Assembly (NCBI GenBank): GCA_032719365.1
Contig: CM064864.1
Span: 3,000,817 to 3,064,816, forward strand
Length of the DNA stretch: 64,000 nt
Source of the DNA: Prinsepia uniflora
Taxonomy: Eukaryota > Streptophyta > Magnoliopsida > Rosales > Rosaceae
Reading direction: 5' to 3'
Both the position numbers and the translations under genes were made by a program. Under the pieces are notes generated by a model, which worked only from the letters and a program-made list of their open reading frames with translations, was not told the origin of the DNA and made no database searches. This document shows positions 22,701 to 36,255 of this stretch, piece after piece (position 1 is the stretch's first letter; every line of letters begins with the position of its first letter).

Positions 22701-25700
22701 ATAAAATAATATCAGAAAATAAAAACAGAGTGATGGTAGTCATTCAAGAACATTAGCGAAAAAGAAAGGAAAGATACTTTGTTTATTAAGAAACATAGAT
22801 GGAATATAAAGATTGGGCAAAGATACTCACCAATGCCTTATCCGCCATCATTTTCTTCATTGAGTATGCTAGCCTGTCATAGAATTGAAATGCATACGCA
22901 AAGTTCATAACATAAATGAGAACTGTAATGGTATATTAGACTAAGCTCCATTACAATTGCAACCTGAAGCAAAATTAGTGGCTGCTACTTACGTCAAGGT
23001 AACGGCCAAAGGTAGTCCTTCTGGAACAGCAACAACCACAATGGTGACCTGAATGGTTCTAAATTTTGTCAAAATAAATATCCAGCACATAATACTAAAG
23101 TTAACAAGCATCCAGAAACTTCACTTACAGCAATGGTAAAAATTTTCACTGCTCCATCAAAAGCTTTGCCAAGGCTAGTCTGACCAGCTTTAAATTGGAC
23201 ATTTCCATCTAGATCTCTTGTATTTCCAGTAAAATATCTACGTTTTTAAAGAGTGTAGCTGTTAAGATGAGAAGCGACCCATGCAATAGGATACAAAGTA
23301 TTCAGTGGTCATAAAGTTACCTGCCCCAGAGGACAACAAGCACCACAGCAGCAACTGAAAGGCCAACTATACCTATAAAAGTTGCAACTCCATTCAAGCG
23401 CACCTATGACATATCACCAATCATCAAATTTATCAAAATAATGAACTTTCTTTAGTTGAAACAACAATAGATGAGGAAAGAAGCAAAAACCTGTAAAGGA
23501 GTTTCTTCACCGTTATCCTCTGAGATACTTGCCATCAACAACCCCCATTCAGTATTGATTCCAACACCAGTTACCTACAAATAGCCAAAAATGTGAAGGA
23601 ACCCGAAGGAAGTGATAGGCAATTCTTGCTTTAAAAGAAATATGATGCATGATTGCACAAACTATAGCAGCGTAGGGAAAATTCCAAAAACATGTATTAC
23701 GGCATCAAACTAAATATAATTTTTTATTCAGAAGTTAGTCAATTGTTAGTGTTTATGACACACAATGCAAAAAGAAATTGATAGTACTAGCAAGAGAAGG
23801 GGAAGATTGTGTGAAAATGGAGTATATCAGCAACCGTGCATTAACAACCGATTTATAATACTCATATTCTTGGATGCAAAAAAAAAACATGGATAGTAAT
23901 ATTTTGATTTTGGAATCTAAGATCCCTCTATACTCATGTAATATATAGAATATAACCCAAACCAGATAATCTAACGAACAGAAGTAAAGAAAGCACATAG
24001 TCTAAAAAATGACTTATACATTACCCCTCCCCGCCAACTTCTGAGGATTAAGAAAAGTAGTGATGTTTTAGACCGCCATCGTAAGTTGGAATTAACTCAA
24101 ATTAGATGTCAAGCATCATTAGCTAAGTAAGGATCCTTAACATAAAAACTATCTGCTTCAGATTATACATGAAGAGTTGTGTTGCAAGAGAAAATATGAT
24201 TTTGCTCTTTAAATTTCACTCTATTGGTTGTTTAGTGTAATCTTAATTTTTCTGAGATCATAAGGATGCTTAACATAAAAACAAAAAAACAATAACTTTT
24301 TTCAGATTATACATGAACAGTCATGTTTAAAGCTTCACCCTATTGATTGTTTTGTGTATCCTTAATTTTACTGAGATCCCAGTGCAAACTGATATTCACC
24401 AAAGAAAGAAGAAAACAAACAAGGAATTAGGTAGTGAATAAAACAAATAGTCACCCTAAGAAAGTTTGTCAAATCGAGGGCCAGTTCCCCCCACCAAAAA
24501 AAAAGACTTCAAAAACGAAAAGAAAGGAGATTAAATAAAGACATAAAACATGTGTACTTTCATTTATTAATTGAAATTACTTTACCAGCATACTACCCAC
24601 TCCATCAGCCACTTTGCAACCTGACATTAAGAATGGTGCCTTCTGATCCTTGTGACACTGAAAGAGATGGTGCATAAGAATTATATGGATAACAGTCATA
24701 ACTATTCTACAACAGGGTACAGTATATTACAATCTTGCTTTCACCAGTCATGCTAGATTCATCGATGGCGAGAGAATGACCGGTGATTAAGAGTCCATCA
24801 GCAGGGACCTAAGTACAAAATAATTGGTTACATAATATGAAATTAATTTCTAATAGAGCAAACTAAAATAGTAAGTAAGCCCACCTGATCACCTATTCTG
24901 AGAGGTACAACATCACCAACCACAATATCAAATATTGAAATCTTAACTGATCTACCACCTCTCATGACCTGGGAAAATTTCAAATAAATCAACTTAGCAT
25001 CGAAATATTAAGTGTCAATCTTCCAATTATGTAAAGTACACACCTCCAATTGTATATTTTGCTTTTCTGCATTTAGATTTTGAAACTGAAGAGATTGGCG
25101 GTAATCACTAACAGCTGGAAAAGGAGAAAATTAGACTCTTGCTTCCAAGATGTGTCTAGTTTTAACCAAAACAAATCAGAAGTATAAAAGTAACTCCAAT
25201 ACCTGTAACAACTATAACAAGAAAAACAGCAAAGAAAATGCTTCCTCCATCGTACCATCCTTCATGAATACCCTATGAGGATTATCAAGAGAAAAGATAG
25301 AGAACAATGTTTAAATCCTTAGAAAAATATAGAAAAACCATATCCGGATAATAAGTGAAGCATTATTCAGTTACAAGTTAAATGAGAGAATAGAGGATGA
25401 AAAACTATGAGATTAACTATTCCAAAGAAAAATTATTGATATACAAATGATGGAGCAGGATCAAATGGTTTTTCTTTTGCAAACTGTCCTTGGTTCTCAT
25501 TGTACGCTTCATTATGATTGATGGTAGTATTAATATTTGCTTCCAAGCTAACAACCATATCTGTATTAATACAAAAGAAGTTTCTGCCGTTTAAAAACAA
25601 TCCATGGATCCTTCAACTCTAGCGCTGGCCATCACACAAACACCAAGATTAACTTGATCACTTTCACAATATCCTATAGTTGAAAATCCTTGTGTACATG

Positions 25701-28609
25701 TCAGTATGCATATGATATATATCTAGTCCCAGTCTAACAAGTAGTTAGATACCTAACTGAAGTCAATCTTTGATCTGATGCACAACTAGGTAGCCACTTA
25801 AGTCAATCCTACCAAGAGTTTAGATGCTATTACTTAAGCTACTAACTTTAGCTACTTACTGGGTCGGTGTGGTAAGATATATCTAAATGTTATCTATATA
25901 TCTTTCTTATTGTCAGCATGAAATTTCTCATTTACTAACCTCTTAATCAAAATGTGTCGTTAATATGTACTCAGGACTCTTCTTTTTTTTCTTTAATCAA
26001 GATTTGAATATTTGAATTTGCCTTTAGTACAACAGTTCAAAAATATGGATCCCGTATCCAGCGGTTAGTAAGACATAAAATATTTATTTTATTAATATTA
26101 CCAGGTAACCTACACACGCGTTGCATTTGAGATATTATTTTTTAAGCTCGGCTCGTGAGGTGCGCGACTTTCTAAAATCGATTAATCCAAGCCTATAGAA
26201 AATTATTTATTTAATAAGTTCATGTATTTTAATATATACATAATAAATAAAAACTAAAAAAAACATGAATTAGTGGGAAACAGGAAGTGGGAATTAACCA
26301 TCAAAAGGTGAGATTACTAATGTGCCCTCAATTTTGATATTTGATCAAACTATTTTATATTGTTAAGTGAAGGGCATATATGGGAAAAAAGGTTTCACCA
26401 AGCCACCCTCTTGGCTTTATAATAGTAGAGATTATTATTATTATCGTAAATTATTATTATTTTGCTAACTGCATTGGTCCTCTTCTAGTTTCAACCTTTT
26501 AGAAATTCTGTGAAATGTATTAGCTTGTTGTCTTATCAAACCATAGCCCATTGACTCACCCATGATAAAGACCTTAGTCATATCTAGAGAGACATTTATA
26601 TTCCATGACAAATTCGAAGCATCTTATCCCGAAACCTAATTCCTCACACAGAAAAAAGTATTTCCTAGAAGAAAACCAAGCCAATATGTGTTAACAATCC
26701 TTAACCAACTGATAGAGAACTAATGATTGATTTGATCTTAAGGCCAAGAATACCTCTGTATATATCCCAAGCGCCAATGACACCACTGCAGCTATGATCA
26801 AGATTATAAGAGTCAAGTCTTGCCAAGCTTCCCAAAGGAACCTCTGCAGGACAAAGCACAGGAATGAATTGTGGTTATTGCAACATCTTCCTGACTCAAA
26901 ATGTTATATAATAAAAAAGTAACCTTGTACTAAGATAATATACCAAGAAACTCCGCCCTTTTTTCCGAGGATATGTATTTGATCCAAACACTTCCTTTCG
27001 TTTTACTACCTCCATTTCATCATCATTAATTCCCCTTTCCACATGTGTTTTTAGCAACGCTGATAAGCCTCTAACCTGAAGAATTGACGATTACATTATG
27101 CAAGGAGAGCACAATGAACATTACATAAACAAGGATGAATTCATTTACGGTTGACTTACCCCTCCATATTGCTGCAAAGTGTTCATATTGTTTTCCCTGG
27201 TCAACGCAACAAGCTGATCTACTGCAATTCCATAATCACCTGTTGGAGTAGGGGGTGCAATTATTGGGCTTAACCCTATGTCATTGAAAAAAGTAAACCA
27301 TGTTAACAAGAAACTAGAATGGCATCTACCATCAAGGAAAAATACAGATAAAATCATGTTTAAAATAAATTTTGAACTGTCTAACAATAATGAATGAACA
27401 CTACGGGCCCAATGTACATTGAACGTGAAAAAAACATAACATGCAATTGTGGGTGCTCTCAAGTGTAGCCCAACCGAATAACTTAAACCAAATATGAGCC
27501 TGAATGAGAAAAATGAAGGAAATTACAGAAACAAGGTAAGAAACCATCATGATTCAGACACTGGAACAGTAAACAACCCCAATTTGACTACCATGTTAAG
27601 TGAACATAAATGCAAAATCTTAAAATTCAATTAAACAATCCCAAAATAATTTTAACACAATTATTAAACATTAGCAAATTAAAATCTGTAAGACCATTTC
27701 AACTTAGACAAGTATGTCGACTGATGCTACAATGAAGTGAAAATGTCAGTGTTGATGAAAATCTAAACAGTCCGAGTATTATTAATAGCAATGAGGAAAA
27801 TAGCAATATCACTAGAAATTTATATAAGCGAAAAAAGCTTACTTCAGAGCATGAAACTTTTGAAAGACTTTTAATAAATACCAAACAAATCAATAATCAG
27901 TGAAATAAACATGTAAGCTTCATACAATAGTATAGTAATTTAAAATAAATGGCATGTAGGGTGAACATACCGAGTTCCCGTTCTCCAGCCAATCTGAAAA
28001 GCAATGCTGCCTAATGTGACAAGTAATCATCAGTTTAACTTATAAGAAATAGTTCCAATTAAGGAATTGTGCATCATTGTTAGAAATATTACTCTTATGA
28101 CTTGTGCATGGGATCTAATCATCCTCCTCCTACTTTCTTGTTCTTCTTCCTTGTTTAAGTCCATAGTGTACCGGAACCTTCGGGAAGCATTTAGCACTAG
28201 AGCCGCTTGCTGCCAAGAACCAAACCAAACCTCTTTTAACACAAACTCCAACCAGCACATACATAAAATAAAGTAATAAGAAAATGCAAGAACCAAATGT
28301 GAATGAATTCGAATCCACAAGATAGAAACGGCATTGTCATTGGCATTGAATTTAATAGTTGTGTGTATTTACTATTTACATACGTACCCTCCATCTCTTG
28401 AGCGTCTCGGGTGGGGCGTTCTTGGTGTGGGCAATGTCGAAGGGATCGGCGGTGGACGGGTCGTCGTCCCCTAATGCGGCGTCGTCGTCGTCGAACTCTG
28501 TCTGAAGCCCGACCCTCGCCCCTGCCTCCATGTCCTTCTGGTTCCGCGCGGACAACGACGTCGGCAACAAGCCGTTCGTGGAAGACGACGAACCACGCGA
28601 CGCGGCCAT
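14773..28609 (-). CDS. ACA9: Autoinhibited plasma-membrane-type Ca2+-ATPase (ACA8/9/10 clade, closest to ACA9)
   Basis: P-type IIB pump exporting Ca2+ from the cytosol, activated by calmodulin at its N-terminus. Exons (minus): 28388-28609, 28093-28209, 27971-28010, 27160-27275, 26944-27075, 26754-26843, 25203-25272, 25044-25114, 24885-24968, 24731-24808, 24586-24657, 23491-23574, 23321-23403, 23129-23237, 22993-23048, 22831-22873, 22555-22638, 22268-22405, 22080-22142, 21896-21994, 20668-20778, 19819-19986, 19586-19645, 18300-18464, 18041-18157, 17374-17472, 16706-16843, 16293-16393, 15819-15864, 15585-15719, 15379-15486, 15202-15293, 14773-14887. This gives about 1101 aa; family members are about 1070-1090. 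N-terminal calmodulin/autoinhibitory motif WRQAALVLNASRRFRY begins at about 73. Further motifs: TGES about 335, PEGLP about 465, phospho-Asp DKTGT about 508, KGAA about 627, TGDNLQTA about 735, TGDGTNDAP about 812. The 10-helix core appears complete. All phases join and all introns are GT-AG. The ACA9 call rests on overall resemblance; ACA8/10 are the alternatives. Confidence 0.93.
16635..16700. repeat. (TA)n(GA)n microsatellite beside a splice donor
   Basis: About 18 TA units run into about 15 GA units. The tract ends 5 bp from exon 27 (16706). On the coding strand the intron begins GTTGATCTCTCTCTC.., so the first intron bases are a CT run followed by AT repeats. Confidence 0.95.
26101..26431 (-). 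mobile_element. Short non-autonomous Helitron in intron 6 of the Ca2+-ATPase gene
   Basis: On the minus strand it begins TCTCTACTATTATAAAG and ends GTAGGTTACCTGG, followed by host T and preceded by host A. That is the A|TC…CTRR|T layout of Helitrons. A GC-rich ACGCGT palindrome lies just before the 3' end, where Helitrons carry a hairpin. It is 331 bp with no coding capacity and no target duplication, as expected for rolling-circle insertion. Confidence 0.65.
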
Positions 28610-31500
28610 CGCTCTCTGTTTCAAATTCTCGCTGAGAAAAAGATTGGCACTCTCTCTAGCTCGGCCCCAAAAGCGCTATGCAAATTCTCGCAGCAGCGGG
28701 GCCCACCCACCTCAAAAACAAAAAACAAAAAAAACCCAGAAACGAAAATAAAAATAAAAATTCCCAAATCAACACACAGCAACGGAGAGAGATATCCAAA
28801 GCCAATAAACAAAAACTGAACCGTACGACAGAGAATTAATGTTTTTTATGTTTCTGTTTTCCTCGTATTTATTTACTGAAAAATCGGTTTTTTTTTTTTG
28901 TTCCGGCTAACAGCTATGCAAAATTTACCGCTATTTTCGGAGGATCAATCGGAGAAACCAAGCTTACCTGTAATCGACCAGCATGTTACATCAGACTATC
29001 AGAGACAGAGAGGGAGAGCTTCTTCCTCATTTTTCCAAAAAAAATTTATTCTTTATTTTTATTGAAAAGAGATAATGGAGATGGAGGGAACCTTCGACGA
29101 AGGTCCTGCATGGTGCATGAGCTTGACCACATGAAGGAGACTACTCGCTTTTGAGTTATACTATTGGACGCTTGAAAAGCACACTTGTCAAGTGCTCGTT
29201 TTTTGTTCGGGAATAATAAAATATTTACCGTATATAAGATTCATAATGATTAATAAAATTAATTCGCATAATTGTTGTTTTTTGGGTTGGAATTCACATA
29301 ATTGTTAGAAATCAAATTGTGATTGATAAATTTTATATTGATTTGATATATTTCTTAATTTAAGTATAATATTTCCTTTTTCTAGTTAGATTTATTGTAA
29401 CTTGTGTTGAAATAAAACGGACATGCTTCATTTAAGCCGACGAAGGTTGTTGTGATGCTTAAATAAGTTTTGAGAGATAAATTAGATTAACGAATTATTT
29501 TGTAAGTGAAATGAGCTCATTCTGATTGGTCAATATAATTTATTAATTAATAAATATTTTTTAATAAAATATATTATTTATTAATTGAATATTAATGATA
29601 ATTATCTATCATTAAATGAATAATAAATCATTTTCAAAAATAATAATATTATTATTAAGATCTTAACCTGGTTAAATACATTTAGCACGTAAATATATTA
29701 TTTAATATATAAGTATTTGTTTTTGTCAATATATATATATATATATATATAAATGTTTGTGAGCTGTTAATATCATTATCATAGGCAATTTAGATATTAC
29801 ATGAATTATGGGGCACGTGGAAACTCTACAATTTTTGAGTGATTTTAGATTCAACAACTAGTATATAATGTGTGTCGTTATATAATCAATAATACATTGA
29901 GAAATATTCTTCCCATGTTGGAAATACTGGCATATAATGTGTGTTGTTATATCTTGTTAGAACAATATTATAAATAACATCTGTTGGAATTAAAGGCGTA
30001 ATTAGGATTTCAATTGTGAGAGGGAGGAAGGGGGAGGGGGAGGAGATTTTCATAAAATACTTAAAAATAAAAAACTTTAGATATAATTTAGCTCATAAAC
30101 CAATTCAAATAATTTAATCAACATAATAAAATTAAAATTAAATAAAATATCTAAAAAACATATTATGCTTTTAGTCTCTCACTATATAAAAGTAAGAAAT
30201 CATAAACATAAAGTTCACATATGCAATAGTTAATATATTGTTATACTTAATAAAAACAAAACTAATATCATAAAGTTCACATATGATTAATTTACTACTT
30301 ATCTAAACAAAATTATGTAATATATGCAATTTTTTTATCAACATTAATATCATTGTATTATAATGATGGATATACACATACCATCAAAATTAAGTTATGA
30401 CAATAAGACGCATAAACCAATATAGCAAATTAACGTGGACAAAAGTCATACAAATAACTAAAAATATTATTAAAAATTACAAATCAAACTCATAAAGCTA
30501 AAAACAACAAAAAATCTAACAGCACGTAATTCTAAATAGACTACCTCCGCTAAGGAAATAGGCATCATTATCAAATACATCACATCTGGCCTTGAAGAAC
30601 ATGTGGAGCATGGGCGGATATGAGGAAGACCTGATCTTCAGTGATACAGTGGCGCATAAATACGAATAAATGATCAAAAACCATAATCTAACTACAATGG
30701 ACAAAGTTAATGGGAAATATTACGGTAAACTCCTCCAATAATATGGCAGAATAAGATTTGGGAAAAACAAATAAATTTTAAAGGAACTCCTTGGGCCAAT
30801 GGATGGATTTAAAAAAACAAAAACAAAATAGCAAGAGGGAGAAACTAAATATGAACATGACTCACAATCACTACAAGGGGCTCTTATTATTAATGCAAAG
30901 AAAATAGAAAAACAATGGAGAAAATGAGATACCCCTGGATAGCCCTCATCATTGGACCAGATCGGGTAAAGCCGACTCAAATTTTTTGGGTTTGGATCGG
31001 GCCAAGTCGGGCTTATTTCATAATTTTAAAAATATCGGGTTGGACCGAGCGGACTTGGTCATAAATATGAAACTCTATATCCTTTTTTTAGGTCGGATTT
31101 TGGCCGAATTTTTATCGGGCTTTATGGGCCGGGTCTACTATGCCTACTTGGGTCGGGCTCAATTGGACTTTTAGAAGTGATTTATTCAACAAATATTAGA
31201 GTTGAAAAAAAAATGAGGAAGCTGGACTTAGGAGAGCCCAAATTAAAAATTCATTTCCAATTGCTACACATATAAGGATTTATCAATAAAACAAGTATAT
31301 AAATGCTCATAATACACAAATTGCTACTGTTAAAATAAATTATCATCTTCACATATCAATGAGCACTTAAATTAGAATAAATTTGCTCATGATAATTACT
31401 CAATGTGACATTAAAAGCCATTAGGATAAGGGAATTTTATTATTGATTTTTCATGAATTTATCTCGTGGTCTTATGTGCAGACTTCACCTTTACGCCTAT
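28610..31500. other. Intergenic region upstream of the Ca2+-ATPase
   Basis: Contains the 5' UTR and promoter of the Ca2+-ATPase near 28610-29060, with a purine/pyrimidine-rich leader. 29200-30700 is AT-rich with a (TA)n run at about 29729-29750. 30960-31170 has reiterated GGGTCGGG/CGGGC motifs of repeat origin. No gene or RNA is recognised. Confidence 0.45.
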
Positions 31501-34500
31501 TGACAGGACCCATCCCAATCCCCCCGGGATTACCGTGGAATGTGCCCTGCTCCCGTCCAACAAGGGGTGTCAGACAAGAGATAACCAAGAGCCACTGCCC
31601 AACGGGGCATCCAGAGTGCGCAAGGATCGATGGAGGAGGTGTGCAATGTCCCAGTCTCTGCTGCAATCGCATCCGTAATCAACCTGAAGGGCATTAAAAC
31701 CAAAAGCTGTGAGTGGACAAAACCAATAAGTTTACCAAATACATTTATAAGACATTTATGCCCTCCAATAAAAACGTATGCATGCCACAAAAACCAGTAA
31801 CCAAAACGTTTGTTCAACCGAGCCATTAGGGCCTTAGCCCACCGTTAACCAAACAACAAGTGTGGGAACTCAGCCCAAAACTGTGAAATACCAACAACTA
31901 TACATAAACAACCATGTGGGTCACCACCCAAAACCATAAATGAACATCAATCCATTAAAATCATATAATCACAAATCCACCCGGAAAGCCATTTCATTAA
32001 TTCGTATTTTACCATTACCATCACCAGCATCCCTGATGCTAGACGTCCCTGACGTCATATCTCACGGTTTCATAAGCTACGCGTGATGCCCGGGGTCTCT
32101 CCGGGTCCATATATCTGACATCCCTGATGTCTGACGTCCCAGACGTCAATCATAGCAATCCTGCTCCTGAGTCATCATACGGTCCGGCTGCTCCGTATGG
32201 TGACCCTTCGCAGGCAATGCACCTTGACTTCCCCAGTGTCCTAGACATCTGGAGGAGACCATCATATATCCTTGTATCAAGATGGTATATGGAAAAAAGT
32301 TTTTATTAATTCATTTCACAACATCACAATGGGCCCTGCCCGAATTTTCCATAAAACAACACATTTCCATTTAGGGTCCCTGACCCGAAACCACATTTAT
32401 TAAATATAGGGCCCCTGACCCGAAATCATCATTTTAATCCAACTGGGCCTCATGCCCGACTTTATGAACCACTGGGCCCACGGCCCGATTTATAAACCAA
32501 CTGGGCCCGCAGCCCGACTTATAAACCAACTGGGCCCGCAGCCCGATTACGTACTCAAATGGACTCCAAGTCCGAGATTTCCAAAACAAGTGGGCCTCAA
32601 GCCCGAATTCATCTTTCCAATATAAAAACCGTTTTATCATAATATTTATTTAACCACAAGCACGCAAAACCACAAATAAACCGTTAATCCCGATATACGT
32701 GAAATACGGAATACACCTCGAAATACGTGCAACATACCCGAAATCAATGCTCACAAATACCATCATAGAAATCATGTATATAAACCATATAACACATTTA
32801 AGCATGCATAGGATTTATAAAACCAAAGTCCACTCATAGACCGTTTTAACGGTATGCCTCGATACGCGTGCCACCGGCCCTCCCGGGCCACACCACTATC
32901 ACCGGGACTCCCAATCCTGTCCAAATCACATTAGAAGGTTACTAACCTCATCATTAACATCCTATCAAAGTCCCGTAATTTTCCCGAATTTTTACTTATT
33001 TTTAAACTTAATTTAAAACCTTCGGACATCCCGAACAATATCGAGACGGTGTCCGATCGACACGAAACCAATCCCAAAATGTCCGTTACATCGAATGGAT
33101 TAAAAGTCATGTTGACCTCACCTCGAGATTCGTGCCCACGCGCCGTCACGCGCCGCCGTGAGTGGCTGCGTGTGAAATCCACGCGCCTGCTACAGTGCAT
33201 CGTCCTAACCCGTATGTCTGGTAAACGGGTCCAAACTGCCCGCGACACGACCCGGTTCGTATTCTGACAATTCGATCCTAATTCCTTCAATTGATCATTT
33301 AGTTAGTTTCGTTTTAAGTCTAATTTAAGTTCTGTAACGTTGATTACACAAAACATTACCTACAATTCCACGATTCAACGATGATCCACGAAGAACACCC
33401 GGTTACTGTGCAATCATGGAATTCCTTCAATTCCAATTGATTTCCTTAAATTGATTCAACCAGAAGCTTCCATGGACTCTGTTAAGCATTTCCCCCAACT
33501 CAATTGCTTCAATCCTGCGCTCAATCGTCACGACTCAAGCTCGAACACCGTTACTATTCAACCATGGAGTTTCATCGATCTCGATCGGTTTCCTTCAATT
33601 GATGAACCCAGAAGCATCGTGGGATCATGAGAAGTAGTTTCCCCACCTCAATTCCGTCGTCTAAACACTCCACGATCACGACTCAACCTCGAAATTTCAG
33701 AGGCCTCCTCCCTTCTGTTCTTCCTCAATTCGACCCCAAATCCCTTCGTTCTTGTTGCAGATCGATTCGTGTTGATCCCAGGAAGCTGAATGTGAGCTCA
33801 ATTTCGATCCTCACGGCCTATAGTTCAAAACCCGACTTTCCCCCCAAAATTCTAAAATCTGAAATTACAGTCTCCTTCTCTCTGTCGATCTCTCGTGTTT
33901 ATCCAGCTCAACTCACTCTCAACTCACTCACAAAATCGCACACTCAGGTTCAGGAATGGAAGAGGAATTAAGGGTGGGAGAAAACTGGATTTGGTTGTAC
34001 ACGGTTAAGGAAAACAGAGAGGAGATTAATGGATAATAAAATGATTTAATAATTAATTAATAATAAACACCATAATTGGGTCTCCCCCAAAACATGGATT
34101 CTGGTTTCAAGGGATGAGTGACACTTGTCACTCATCCAGGTGTGTAGGGTCAACGGTCACTATTCATTATTATATTATTATTTTAATCCGAGCCTCGGTT
34201 CGTAAATTCGTTTCCTTGACCATAACGTCGTCGTCGAATCTCCGATTTCGCCATGCCGCCTGTCGTTGGATTCGTATCGACGATACCTACGTAACGGTCC
34301 TTGGCCCTCGTCCATCGGACCTCCCGGTCAAAAAGTCAACATTTGGCTCCTAATAAGCCAAATTACCAAAATATCCCTCAACTTCCGAACCTCATAACTT
34401 TCTCTACGAATGTCGGAATCGAACGTGCCACCTGTCTATGAACTCGTGACGTCCCGAACTATGTCACGGTCATCGGTCAAAGTCCATTTGACCGCCCGAT

Positions 34501-34644
34501 CAAAAAGTCAACATTTTGCCCACGACCAAGGGCAAAATGGTCATTTTGCACAATTGTCCGATTCCGCCCTACTAAGCACCGTTCAACCTCACTAATCGAG
34601 ATTAGTCACTAAACTAATCCCGGAATTTGGGACGGGTCGTTACA
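31501..34644 (-). mobile_element. G4: solo LTR of the G2 Gypsy-like family
   Basis: Flanked by a perfect 5-bp duplication cctat (31496-31500 and 34645-34649). In minus orientation it starts TGTAACGACCCGTCCC and ends GGGATGGGTCCTGTCA, the same ends and size (about 3.1 kb) as the LTRs of G2. It shares the GGGCCC/GCCCGA subrepeats (32440-32600) and the 26-bp hairpin (34112-34137). No interior or second LTR is present, so it formed by LTR-LTR recombination. Confidence 0.88.
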
Positions 34645-34649
34645 CCTAT

Positions 34650-35052
34650 TGTAATTTCTTCTAGTGCTGGATCATAGCCCGAGCTTCTAGCATTCTTTGT
34701 GATAACGGACCGGACTCAATTTTCTAATTAATAATAGTTTTATATATTCGGACTTGCAGACCGAGTTTATATGGGTAGGCAGAGCCGCTCCTACTGGGCT
34801 CGGGTCTATCGAGTTTGAATACCCTAAGCTCAAGTCTGGTTTGCTAACTTTTGGACTGGACCGGCCACAACCTATAGCAGGTCGAGTCGTACTTTTGATC
34901 AACGGGTCTAGCAGGTACCCACAAGTCTATAAACTTCTAACTCACAAACACCTTCATCAAACCCCTGTTAATTGGTTTAAAAAAAACGGACCGAACCAAA
35001 CAAAATCGAACCGAAAGAAAATCGAAACTTAATAGTAAAAACCAAACCGAAC
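34650..35052. other. Spacer between solo LTR G4 and Cassandra C1
   Basis: Mixed repetitive DNA with GGACCGG/CGGGTC motifs and AACCGAACC repeats. The last five bases (35048-35052, cgaac) are the C1 target duplication. The AACCGAACC text continues at 55277, which confirms the preinsertion site. Confidence 0.6.
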
Positions 35053-35394
35053 TGTCAGGACCCGACCCTCCTCGGTCATGACCCAACTCATCTAGCACCA
35101 TATTGTCCGCTTTGGGCCTCGTCCTCACGGTTTTGTTTTCGGGAGTTCATGGTGCAACTTCCCAGAGGGTCACCCATCATGGAATTGCACCAGCCTCAAC
35201 TCGCTTAACTTTGGGGTTCGAATCCCCCCCCCCCCCTCCTCCCCCTTCCAAAAGCCACTTGAGCTCCCAAAAGGCCTAGTACTAGATAGGTGTGTGCCAA
35301 CACATTTAAGGCACACCACCATCCTCTCTCAGACCATTCCCCCTCGTAGGAATGTGGGATTGTTCACCGTTCCCTCAAGGACACGGGTCTTACA
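35053..35394 (-). repeat. C1 3' LTR with 5S-like segment
   Basis: Contains a minus-strand 5S-rRNA-like stretch at about 35151-35218 with AAGTTAAGCGAG (A-box region), GATGGGTGACC (intermediate element) and CTGGGAAGT (C box). The LTR is shorter than those of C2 (342 versus 472 bp). Confidence 0.88.
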
Positions 35395-36057
35395 ATCCAC
35401 CCCTCTTAGGCCTCAGCGTCCTCGCTGGCACACTTCCCGGTCAGGGTCTAGCTCTCATACCAAATTGTCAGGTTCCGACCCTCCTCGGTGTTAGGACCCA
35501 CCCCGGTTTCACCCCGAAGACCGAGGTAAATCCTGCTCCCGTCTGACACCCCGATACAAAACCAAGGAAACTCACTAAAGTAACACAGTCAGACGCAGGA
35601 GAACTATACAATACATCCCGAAATTTAAAAGTTTTACAAAGCATAGTACCACAATACAAAAGAAAGAAAAATCGATAAACAATACACGCACACGGAAAAG
35701 TTTGAAACACTTCGGGATCCCTTTCGCGACTTCTATACCTCAGACGCTGCCTCGACACCGAAACCCCGCTCTAGCTCCACGACCTGGAGGGCAAGTTAAA
35801 ACATAAGGTGTGAGTGGACCATAAATAAAAGAAAAGTTTCCAAAACCATTTATAAGAAAAACCGGGTTTAGCCCTCCGTTTTGAAACCACATGCATAACC
35901 TAGTTATTAAAACAGTTATAAATCGATCATCATAAAACATCATAAGAAACAAAAACACTATTAAATGGTTATAGAAATCATATCATAAGCATCATAAAAC
36001 TGTAACGTAAAACATAAAGTTCAACCAAACATTTGCTGATCAAACCTGCTGGACCTA

Positions 36058-36255
36058 TCCGAGTCTTTAAACTCTCGAGTCTTTAAACTCAATCTAGGCC
36101 TCAATAATATCCGAGTCTTTAAACTCCCGAGTCTTTAAACTCAACAGGCCTATGGGGGAAATATCAATATATCCGAGTCTTTAAACTCAATCCGGGTCTT
36201 TAAACCCAATCCGGGCCCGTCCCCCGTCAATCAATATCCGGGTCTTTAAACCCAA
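36058..36255 (-). repeat. GAGTTTAAAGACTCGG subrepeat array in G1 3' LTR
   Basis: Roughly ten copies of the near-palindromic unit (plus strand GAGTCTTTAAACTC or GGGTCTTTAAACCC) occur within 200 bp. The same array occurs in the other G1 LTR (39786-39990) and in reverse orientation in G3 (45430-45545). Confidence 0.85.

Noticed and set aside
36058..36255. CRISPR-like array of short repeats
   Set aside because: Plant nuclear DNA; the units are contiguous near-palindromes without unique spacers, located in LTRs.
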